Assembly (NCBI RefSeq): GCF_921293095.1
Contig: NC_060257.1
Coordinates: 57,820,968-57,884,967, forward strand
Length of the DNA: 64,000 bases
Reading direction: 5' to 3'
From: Ischnura elegans
Lineage: Eukaryota > Arthropoda > Insecta > Odonata > Coenagrionidae
Below the pieces are notes generated by a model. The model did not search any database. It was not told where the DNA came from and saw only the letters and a list, made by a program, of their open reading frames with translations. Below, one piece after another: positions 22,259 through 34,200 of this stretch (position 1 is the first letter of the stretch; the number at the start of each line of letters is the position of its first letter). A program made the translations under genes and the position numbers.

Positions 22259-25200
22259 GTAAGTGTTCATTATTACTGTTAAGTTTTGTATTTCATATTT
22301 AACAGGCCTAATAATTCTTTGCTATCAATTTTCATCTGTCGACAAACGTGATTTTAAACTTAACGGTTTTTGACGTACGCAAACCAGTGACAGCTCCCTT
22401 GTATGAGTCATTTATCGTGATTTCACATCTCTCTAGGGATTTTTTGCCAAGAGGATCGGGGATAGTGACACGAAGACCTCTTATTTTGCAGCTAATCAAC
22501 AGTAGCATAGGCAAGTTATCTAGTGCAGTTCATTTGACGATTGTTTTGTCTCTTCGTCTTTGGGTGTTTGTTGATAACACCGTTTTGTACTTCAATCTTT
22601 TTCAGAATATGCCGAATTTCTTCATTGCAAGGGCAAAAAATTCACTGATTTTGATGAAGTACGCAAGGAAATCGAAGGGGAAACGGATCGAGTGACGGGT
22701 ACTAACAAGGGATTATCTCCCATTCCAATAAACCTTCGTGTGTATTCGCCAAACGGTAAGTGGAGCATTTTTTAGACAATTTTCAAGGTTCTCTTTGGAT
22801 GTGATATGGCGTTAGTTTTCTATGGAAGAAGAATTTTCATAATCAGTATTTTTTTCGTCCCATTAATCGTTTATCTGTCCGTAATTATCCTAACCAAGTA
22901 TTTCCAAGAATTCTCGGAATGAGATGGCGGTATGTTTTTATCCCCCTACGTATTCATTTATACAGGGTTCAATAGTTAAATGTCAAGATATTGGCGGAAG
23001 TAACGTTTTAATTGACACACAGTATGGGTGTTCCCTTTAGGTCTTGACCGTTCCTTTAGAGGTAACGTGCGTCAGGAGTATTTCCGCAATAAATTCCCAT
23101 CGTTCAAAATATTTGGTGCATTTGGTAATTGTACCAAATTCGACGCCAATATTTATTAACTTTATTCTGAAACTTAGAGAATGAGTCCACTAATTTTATT
23201 GATGGCAGATGCCAGTAAATGTCAGTCATTATTTTCCTAAATATTCCTTAGTTGACATTGATTAGTATTGATTACTCCAGGTCTTATAAAATGGTCTTAA
23301 TTTAATTTTTTGCTTATCATAGCAATGAATTTGATGCCAGTAAGTGATGCATCACCAATTAAAAATTCCTATTTGCACTACTGCATCAGTTCCACGAATT
23401 TTTTATTCACCGTCTCTTCATATGTAGATTTGTGCCATAAAATTACTATTGATTTGCATAGATGTAATATTTATTAGTGTCATACCAGGAAGGTGCATCG
23501 ACAGTGAAATGTCAGTTTCTGACAGGTGGTAGTCATCAATCAGGGATAAATTAAATTGGTTTTAAGTTATAGAGGTGGCTTCTTACCTATCTCAGGAAGG
23601 TATTTTATGTTACAATGGTAAATGATTATTATTACTTGTAAATATTTTCTAATTCAACCTCCTCCGATGTTATAGCAGAGCACATTTAGTGGACTTTACA
23701 ATAGTGACTGATTTTTTTTTCTAATACACCCTATAATTTGAATCTTTGAATTGGGGTACCTGTAAGAAAAGAGACAACACAAACGCTTTGATTTTGGTGT
23801 ACAATTATTTTAAATATTGTGGTTGTTGTTTAACGTTGGGTGATGTGGTGTGTAACTATTTTCAAAGTGATGACTAAGTCATTGGGGTCAATCGGATGCA
23901 AAATTGCAATTTTTTTAAGAATTCGGTAGATTGGAATAAAATATAAGTTATGATAAAAACTTCTCCTTCATTCAGTCATTCTCGCTTTAATTTTCAAGTA
24001 GGGTCATTCCATGTCTGTTCACCCAGGCATGGCACCCACCGTCTCGGATTTTAATGAAATTTTTGTCACTAGCTACAATCACCTATCTAATGACCCATAT
24101 AAAATATATACTCTCTCACCCTCACAGTGTGCAAGATATGAGGAGTCGAAGTTTGAGATGTTTGTTCAGAAGTGGCGCTAGTGGTGCACGGAGGCAGAAA
24201 AAAAGTAAAACTTGAAATGCTCATAGTGGCAGTCAAAACACCACCATTTTTATTTCACAGTATATTGGAGCACATATTAACCTTCAATAAAAAAAAATTG
24301 GATGAGTTAACTACTCTGCCTTTTGGTGATAATTCTGAAAATATGAAGTAATGTTTTTGACCTAAAAAAATCGGTTAATTAACAACTGTTGACATCATCT
24401 TGGCTTACATAGCAATGCAAGGGGAATAAAAGAAATTACTATGGAAACTGTGTACTTGGATAGACAAGGGGTCAAAATTTCATTCAAATATATTTTGTGG
24501 TTTCTGAGTTATGAATTTTTACCCAGTGCCCTGCACTCTGGAATTTGACTCCCACTAGCGCCACGTGTGAGCAAACATCTCAAACTTCGACTCCTCATAT
24601 CTTGCAAACTATGAGGGTGAGAGAGGAAATATTTGATATGGGTCATTAGATAGGTGATTGTAGCTAGTGACAAAAATTTCATTAAAATCCGAGACGGTGG
24701 GTGTCATTTTGAAAATTTCTGGGTGATTTGACGTGGAATGACCCAGTAAGGAAATGTGATGGTTGCCGCCCACTTGTTGGAAAGTTTTGGTTTATTAACT
24801 AGTTGAGGGTGAACCTCATGCTGAGGGATATAATTGCTCTCAAGAGTGTTAACAGAAATGAAATAGGTGAGGTGGCGCTGAAATGCAGTTACCTTCTCTG
24901 TAGGAATTCATGATATCATCAACTTGACCAGCAAAAAGGCCATCAATTTTTTAGCCTCAAGTAGCTTGAGAAGTAGGAATGAAAAACAGAAAAAATAGCT
25001 CTCTTAATTTTTCAAATTGGTCGTGAATTTGTCGTTATTGATTGAAAATTGAGTTCTTAGAATTTGGAAGTGCAAAATTAACATTGATTATTGAGTATTT
25101 ATTCTGGTACCAAGTATGTTCTGTGAGATTGGTATCATATTTTCAGCTGATTTGGGTGTATCACTTCAGTGTCATTGGCTCAGTCCCACCCACCTCTAAT

Positions 25201-28200
25201 CGACTTAAACCTCTATTCCACCAATTTTGCTTGTTCATGACTTATATTCTTACCAAATGACTCACCACTTCTTCCGTATGGGTTAATGAACCACAGATCT
25301 AATGACACCATCAACTCGTGAAAAGTGGGCAGCAACTTTCGGGTGTTTTATTTCTGGATGGAACGGCTGAATGAGGAACATTTTTTTCTGTGTAGTTTCT
25401 CTTTCCCTTACATCATGCAAATTTTTCAGCAATCAGGTATGAGTTAATGACCTCATCTACTGTGATAGAAGTAATAGGATCAGAAAATTAATGTTAGTTT
25501 CTGTAATCCTTTTTGCATACCATGTGTAAAGCTGCACATTTAAACTCACGCAGTTCAGTGGCCTAGCCATTAGGGGGCAGAAAGAGTTTCCCGGCTACAA
25601 CCCTCCACCCCCCCTTTGAACCTTTAAAAGATGTGCTAAAAATGAGTGAGATGGCCGCAATGAATAAAAAATAATATATTTTAATTAATAAATTTTTTTT
25701 AAAAGACATTTTCAACATCTCAAAATCCTGGCTACACTTCTGTTTAAGTTGCGTTTATGCGTTGAGAATCATGCTTTCATTATTTCATCCAAGCTGGTAT
25801 ATATGTGCAGGGAAGTCATAGAAATAATATAAGAATTAGGTTATTGTTTGGGGAAAACTCCAGATGCGTGGCATACAGATGAAAATCTTGCTTAAACACT
25901 GAGACTGCTGCAAACGAAGCAGCAAGGTTGACATTTCGTTTCGGTATTGGCTGGGTGGCTAGGGTTTATACTGACTTGGTTCTACCTGACTTATTTCTGC
26001 TTTGACAACCTCTGCTTTACTTCATTTCACAACGTACCTTGCTCCATTTTTCTCTATTATTTCTTTATACTCATTGTCATCATCATCACTGGTCAACAAT
26101 CCTAGGATTGGTTTGACGCAGCTCTCCACTCAGTTCTCCTATCAGCTAATCTTTTCACACCTACGTATTTCTTCTCTTTCACATCTCTCTTTACTTGTTC
26201 CATATATTTTGTTCGGGATCTTCCTTATCCATTCTTGCCTTCCACTTGTCATTCGACCATTGTCTTCATCAGGCCATCATGTCTCAAGATGTGGCCTATA
26301 AGGTTGTTCCGTCTTCTTATTAAGGTTTTCATGAGGCTTCTCTTCTCTCCTACCCTTCTTAGGACTTCCTCGTTACTAACTCGGTCGATCCATTTGATTT
26401 TCATCATTCTTCTGTAGCACCACATTTCAAAGGCCTCTATCCTTGCTTTCTCTGCTGCGGTCATTGTCCATGCCTCACTTCCGTATATACTAATGAATGA
26501 AATCAATTGATTTTGGCGTGACTTAGTGGAATAATGAGATATTCATGGTGAAGCAAAAGTACAGTACAGTCTTGACGGCTATGGCGTCATTATCAAGACA
26601 AAAAGAAGGAGCACTTACAAAGTCAAGCCTACTGTTATCGGTCATATAAGACTCAAATTTGAAAATGCTCCTCCTGTTTGTCTTGATAATGATGCTATAG
26701 CCATCAAAACTGGTCGACAGTAAATAAAAGTTTGTGGAACAGTACTAGGTTCATCCAGCTGCTTTGCCACTGATATAAATTCATGGAATTTAAAAAAAAT
26801 TGCAAATGTAAATCAGGGTAACACTTTCTTAATGGATTACACTTATCAGTACTTAATCATGGTCGTACTCAGTGTGCAACACATATTGCTCCCTGGAGAG
26901 AACTGTCATTGGACCATGGAATGAATATTAGCGACTGTGAATTGGTCAACTAACCCTCTTCAGCAATTTATAATTTTTGTCTTTGAATTGCCTGTTTTCA
27001 TTAATTTTCTCGTCTCCAAGAACTTCTAATAGGTATGGGAGAGCTTTGATTTCTGTAGTAGTGATGGGGAAGCTCAAATGGATAATCAAAAGAGATGTCA
27101 CATAAGACTTTCAAGAAAATTTTATTTCAGCAGTTTTCATTTTGGTTTCATTATCGAGCTCTCCACTGCATCTTTGTGTGAATTCCCATGGAAGTTAGAG
27201 GAGTCATGGAAATTAGGTCACTGTCAGATAAAAACTCCAGAAGTGTAGCAAAAGGATGAAAATTGTAGATGAACTAGTTGGGTATTGTGATGAACGGGTC
27301 AGGCTCTCCATTTCTGCCAGCATTTCAATGGAAAATTATGTCATTGAAACATCGGCTGAAATGGAGAGCTAGGATGGAAGCGGGAGAAAAGTTCATCGCA
27401 TTAGTTCACGAGGGAAACACCAAATCATTATCATGCAGAGTGTAGCTGCGTTTGAGTCCGGACCCTCAAAACATATAAACACAATTTCTCTTCTTCTTAA
27501 AAGAAAAAATATGAAAAATCATGACTTTACAAAAGATTTCTTTGACAAATGTAGTTTTTTCAATTATGAAAAGTGTTAAAATTATTTTAAAAGCCTCTAA
27601 TTAGTATCCTGTTTTTTCAAAAACTTTCCACCCTGGTTTTGGAACCCCCCCTAATGAAATTCCTGGCTACCCTACCAGTGAGGTGTTTGTTATCTTGTGA
27701 GCTGGTTGGCACAGGGTAGTGCTGACTTGATGCTATTTGAGTCTATTTCTGCCACTGCTTCTTCTACTTGACTTAAATTCACAACTGTGCTACATTTTTC
27801 CTTAAAGACATGACTGCTTTTCCAATGATACAAAGTCAGGGAAATTTAAAATGGAAAGTGGGCATGAACTCTGCCATGACATGCAAGCTATTTAAGGTGG
27901 TGAAGGGTATGAAAGGAAGAATAGAGGAGGAGTGTGCTTGGGGAGGACTGGGTAGGAAAGTAATATGAGGAATATTCAACAAAAAGTTAATCGAAGAGCA
28001 GATAATCTAGGCTCCTCACTTCATATTTTTCTATGCTTGAAGTATTGTTCCCGATAGCATAGTGCCTACTTTCAGGCTAAAAACTTGCCACAAGGGTGGC
28101 TAATTATCTGAAAGAATAATGTTTAAACATCCGCAATAATAGTCGAGCAAAATATCTGGGTTGAAAGTAATTTTTTCTGGCTCATTTCATAGCGCAATCA

Positions 28201-31200
28201 TGATTATAGAGGTGCATAAGGTGGAGGAATGAAATCAATTCCTATTCTAATGGAATGCCAGCCCATATAGCATGCAGTTGAATAGTTTTTATCCTTAAAA
28301 AGTATTTTTCCTGAGTTGAGCCAAGTTGTAATTTAGTTCTGCCTCTTGCATTTTATTTATGTCACTGTTAATTCAGGTCATAAAATGAATTCAAATATCT
28401 TCTTGACAGGAAGACAGCATTACAAATGGATGCTTTTATGATTCAGTTCAGATTTCAATTCTGCATGTAAAACCATTCTGTAGTCATAATGGACAGCCTG
28501 GCTTGGAAATTTTTTAAGTTGCTCATTATGAGTTCTGGTATTTTTATTCATTTTTACTTTATTTGCCTGGTACAACGTTTGAATTCTTTGTATGAACATT
28601 TTTTCATCTAACATCTGCAATTCACCTTAATAGTTTTCTTATCTGAATCCCCTCCTATTTTTAGTGTTGAACCTCACCTTGATCGATTTACCGGGGTTGA
28701 CCAAAGTACCTGTTGGAGACCAGCCTGCAGATATTGAGCAGCAGATTCGCAGCATGATTATGCAGTTCATCAAAAAGGAGAACTGCCTCTGCCTTGCAGT
28801 AACCCCTGCCAATGTGGATTTGGCTAATTCCGATGCATTAAAACTGGTTAAGGAAGTTGATCCTGCAGGTAAGTTTCATAATTTCATTATTTTCTCGGTA
28901 TAGGTATTAAAGTTTAACTACCTTCTCAAAATATTGGTGCCTGCCAAAAGCTGCCTTTTCTGTTAACACTTTTAACATCTAGTAGCCTCACTCGCCATAG
29001 AAGGGACGTGTTTGAATTATTTTAAATTGATTCCTGTGCAGAATAATCTTGAATGCTCATTACTTATCTATTGGATTAGTCCTTGGAGGGGATCGGGTTG
29101 GTGTCGTGGCTAGAGTGTTGGCTTCCCACACTGTGGTCTCTCGTTCCAATCCCAGCGGCAGAGGATATTTTTCAGAGACTGCGTGATCTCTGCTTGAATG
29201 CTATTTGGAAGACATTTCAAGCCCAGCACTCCATCCGTCGTATGGGACGTTAAGCTGTGATCCCCTTGTGGCTTTAGTTACGAGAAGGCTAATGCCAATG
29301 CTGGGTTTCTCTCCTTCCTTCTCTACCTGCCATTCCTTCATGGTGCATATACGCTGAGCTATCAGTTGCCTCCTCCAAATACACCATGCCAGTCCTTAGA
29401 TTAGACAGAGATATCCTGCAATGGCTCTTGCATGACTACTGCCCCTGATAGGTTTTCGGTTCCTTAAGACTCGATCCTTCTGGATTTGGATTTCTACAAG
29501 AGGAATTAGTGTTGAAGCCATTAAGGTCAATTGGGTATTTACTTGTCTATAGCTTTACTATATACCTTTTTAATTGGCCTTTTGCACTATTTAGTTGCTA
29601 TTTCATGTGATGGAGTAGTATTTTGGTTAACATGAGAACAACTTTATCGTTCACTTTCATGTCTACGTTGGCATATTTCTACAAGCTGTATCAATAAAAC
29701 AAAATCAGTGATTTTATTGTGTAGTGGCTGAGCTTTACAGTGCCCTTAGTGGTTGAAATCAGTGGAGAATGAAGACTGCTTGTGAAAAGTCTTCGCTCAT
29801 ATACTTCTCACCATCGTGAGAGCAAGGACATTATTTTTGGTGAAACTTTTTCTACTCAAGTTCCAGCTTAATGCAGCACCTTTGCAAAAAGATCACTGTC
29901 AATTTTTGTGTTAAACTCTCAAAATCTACAGTGAAAACTTATTACCATGGCAATCGAAGGCTTTAGTGATTACTGTTGGTGAGAAATTCATGTCTGTAGG
30001 TGGCTTAAGCCCTTTGTAGAAGACTGTAGAAGATGAATTCCTCTCTGAATGGCCATTTTTGATCACGAGTGATGAAAATTCAGGTCAAGAGCATGTTCCA
30101 TGTGTTATGTAGCATGTAGACGCTCATCCACTCTGAGTAGTGAGGTACGACAAAGTTTACTTTGAAATGATCAGTAAATTCAAATGAAGATCTGATTGCA
30201 CCTACACCTTTATTTTGAATGGTTAGAAACTTGGCACCTCAACCTAGTTTGTGACTCAATTTCAGATAAGCACCATTTATTCCTCAAGTAGCCTAGTCTT
30301 CTTATGGCTTGTTAAGTTTTATTTTGATGTCAAGACTCAAAAATGCCATTGACATGGCATTATTTCTGAACTGGAATGAAGTCTAAGAGGATTACATTGA
30401 GAAATTGGATGACCATAAATATGTTCCATGTGAAAGTGGAGCATTTGATCAGACTTTTCTGATATTTGAACCATCAACCTTCGGAAGTGGAGTAAGATGC
30501 TTTCCCCGATATTCCAGGATAGTGATGCATTTAAAGTGTTTCTAAGTTCAGGATGGAGGGAAGTGACAGATTTTTCAATGGCTTTGATTCCCACTTTTGA
30601 TGAGAAATTAGCTAAGATATAATTTAATATGAATGGAGGAAACCTTTCAGTTTCATCTTAAATGCATTGTTATGTTGTCAAACGTGCAATTTAATTTTGC
30701 TGGGCCCAAGGAAATTTTATAGGTCCTGTCGTATGAGTATCTTTTGTTGTCACATTCTTGTCGGAGTTTTCTTCAGGAAGTTCTTGTCTCTCCTCCATTC
30801 AGATGCTTGTGGAGTTCATGTTAATTTCCTCTGCCAATTTGCTTCACTTATATGAGGAGTATCCTTAGTAACGTTACTGGATATTTGTGGGTGTAAGATT
30901 CCTTTGTTGTCATTTCTCTGTAAATTAAAATTCCAATAGTAGAAGTTAATAGAAGTCCTTGCTATGCTCAATATATCATCATAGAGTTCAAGAGTCCAAT
31001 CTTGGAAGAACAATTCTGTTTTAATTGCTCATTGGAAACAATGAAAGTTTAGTAGTTTTAGCTAAAGGTTAGGATTTTGTGGCTATTGTCAAACAATTTT
31101 TTTTCGTCAATTTAATGAAATTATCTTCCAAATGAGTTCTTTCAAAGCTCCCTCTATAATACCCCCTTTACAAATACAAATAAAATGCAGTCAGATGTTA

Positions 31201-34200
31201 CAGGTGGAAATATGCCATGTTTATTATGTATTAGCCACGCCCCCTTTGGTGGATATTCAGTGTTTACCTTCATATGCCTTGAAAACATTTGGAAGAGTCA
31301 ATAATGTGTCCAAAATTATCAATGTCTATCTCAACCAATTAAAAATAGTAAAAAAGTAAAAAGTATACCCCATGTGTTTATTTGTTGAGAATTATTGACT
31401 TATTATTCTGGGAAATGACTCCCATTTTCATCAGAAACGAATCAATTCTTTGATGTAAATATCTTTTATTTTCAGCACAGAAAGATTCTACGAGTGCTAA
31501 AAAAGTGCTAAGTCCTTTCCTGTATGGTGTAATTATGTGAAATGTATTTTAATTTTCCATTAAATTGGAATAATAATCATTTTGCATCCAGCCTGAAGAT
31601 TTTTCAATAAGTGGGAGATGGGGTATGTAATATATTTGAGATCAACAGTTCCAGCCTTCTTACTCCTGTAGGGTTAACAACAAACAGGTCGTCTTCTATT
31701 TCAATGCAACTGTATTATTTCATCTAAATTTTGAAAAATAATTTCAGGTGGCATTCCTCCGTTGATATGCTTCTAGGGTTAGGAAAAGAGGTGCTGGAGT
31801 TGGGTCTTGAGGTTTCCATGGTGTATCTCTAAGCCAACACTCTAGTGGGAAGGTGGGAAGCCAACACACTAGCTACCACACCAACCCGATCCCAGAACTG
31901 TTGATGTGTTGAAATTGGCTGTCTTATATAGGAGGTTGGGGGGTCATAAGTTGACTCTGATTGGTCAGATAAATCCTATTGTCGCAGGTGGGCTCTGATT
32001 GGTCCTTGGTTCTGAAGACTCTTTTCCAAACGTTTCCGAAGTGTTGGCGGCTGGACGGTAGAGAGCTAGTAGCCAATCAGAAGCGCTGCCCCTTTCACCT
32101 CACCTTTCCCCTCCATCCCCTTCCCTTTTCCTTTCCGCTCCCCTCCATTAGGCCGACCAGGGTTGCCAGTCTGTGGAAATAACTGTACATGAGGCAGTAC
32201 GAGCGTGATCTCCACAGATTACGTTTGGCAACACTGCGAGCCAGAGAGCGATGTTCACTGCACGAAAGTGCCCCTACACACTTACACCTGCCACTCTTCT
32301 GTGATTGGCTAGAAGAGTGGGTGGGTCTCGAGCGCATTCAAGGTTACCCACCATCAGTTGGGAAAAAGGGTATAGTTAATATTTAGCCATCTTTGTTTTT
32401 GTAATTTTCTGGCTCCTTTGTTGTTTCTATTGCATCTTGGATTTTCCTGGGGTATAAGTAGCTTTTATTGCAGATGACCTTTGTCTTCTGGAAGCCCACC
32501 ATGTGGCCAGTTTCACACTACACCTGCTCCAAGACAGGGTAAAGGTGGAACTTCTTCTTCTTCATGGCATGTTCATGTTCTTGTATCCTGGTTTTTATTG
32601 ACTGCCTGGTCCGTCCTATGTATGATTTTCCACAGGAGCTTTGGAGTTGATGTACTCCTGCGTGAAGTAAATAAGAGGTCTTATCCTTCGGCTTGGGCAA
32701 GTGAACCTTGTCTTCTCATTGTGTTTGGCCAGGATTCTGGCAATTTTCACCGTAGTTCCCGCCTCGTAGTGCGGAACATTGGCATATGCTGCTGGTTACT
32801 CTCATGGCATGGCAAAGCACATGATGCTGGTTGGATCCACATGATGAGTAGTTTTCCTATCTCTTCCATCACTGTCACGTTTATTTGAAATAATGGTGGA
32901 TATCATTGGAACGTGACTTTTCAAATGTTCCATTATTTCATCTTTTTTTAGTATAATGGCAATGGTGGATGGTTCATGTTGTAGGAATGAGCGATATCAA
33001 CCATTTTCTCTCTAAGCTGAATTCTCTGTTTTGATCTTTCATTCAATTGCGATGGCCTGGCACTTCTCAGCACTACCTTCGTCTAGACTCTACTTACACT
33101 TAACACTCTTCGTACTATAATTTTTTATAATCATGGGCTAAAAATTTGTAGCAACAATAAAGAAACCACATCCTGAAGAATAAAAATAATTTTTGGAAAC
33201 ACAAACAATTTCTTTTGCGATGATACTGTACAGTGCTTGGAAGTGAACTGCTGAAAAATTTTCAAGGAAAAATCATGCCTTTCTTTCAAAGCATCAATGT
33301 ATTAGCAGGCCAAAAACAGGGGGAAAATTCAATGGAACATTTATACTCAATGTTGCAAATTACCAACTCTTGACAATGACTAGAAGATGACCTTATGTGT
33401 TACTCACTGGTGGGTACACTCCTCAGACTGAATTACATCCATAAACCACCTGTGGGTCTCACTGCACTGGAAGGGAGAGTCAGCTTTGGAATGAACATTA
33501 ATTTAACCTCTCAACTCTTTGAACTTAGCCCATGAAACCTGGATATATGCTTGATTTAATAATTATTTTTATTCAGTAGTCATTTTGTTTTCCAATAGAT
33601 CTTAAGATCCTGAAGAGAATGTTTTCACTGAAGAGACCTGTTGATCAGTAATGTGTTTGTGCTTTAAGTTTTTTTTTCACTTTTGATTGAGTTTGGAGAT
33701 CCACATTTTCCATTTTTCAATGTATCTCCTAATTTTAGAGCTATTCACAGCAAAAACCTGTCTGCCTTAAATCTTTTGCAAATGCATTGATGACATCACA
33801 TCTTCCTGTCAAGCTGGTCCGCTACTCCTGTCCTCTTCACATGGTCGTTTGTTTGTTCTCACACTTTTCAGCAATTCCTTCACTTCTTGAGCATTCTCCC
33901 TGAACAAGTTGATGAACCAGAACTCGAATTGCATCTGGTAAAACTCTTGTAAATTGGATCTTGTACAACTCATGTAAAGTAGATGACAACTTTAATTTTT
34001 TTAATTTTAAACTTATGTTATCAAAGCTCTGCGTATATAGCATGTAACTTAATACACTGTCATTCACAAGGCTTCAAAATAACACCAAATGAAATATGCT
34101 GTGAAAAAATCATTTGGATTAGCTGGGATTGAAACCCAGATCTCTTGATTGCTGTTCAAATATGCTACTACTTCTGCTATGCTGAGAATCGCCACCGAAG

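Larger units (their letters stand above)
22756..28664 (+). other. Dynamin intron 3
   Basis: 5909-bp GT-AG intron. It holds a foldback element (24001-24744), a MITE (25556-25742), a LINE fragment (26082-26512), a hairpin MITE (26567-26712), a small hairpin (27302-27371) and a MITE end (27625-27680). A weak inverted pair, GGTTGCCGCCCACTT near 24763 and AAGTGGGCAGCAACT near 25325, may mark another decayed element. The rest shows nothing recognisable. Confidence 0.7.

Noticed and set aside
22259-22700. Open frame on + 22348-22695 covering dynamin exons 2-3 continuously
   Set aside because: It reads through the short intron 2 in a frame that abandons dynamin homology after exon 2. The spliced GC-AG model restores it.
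32481-32888. 135-codon + strand open frame
   Set aside because: It is the antisense of the Penelope-like GIY-YIG fragment, which has clear motifs on the minus strand.
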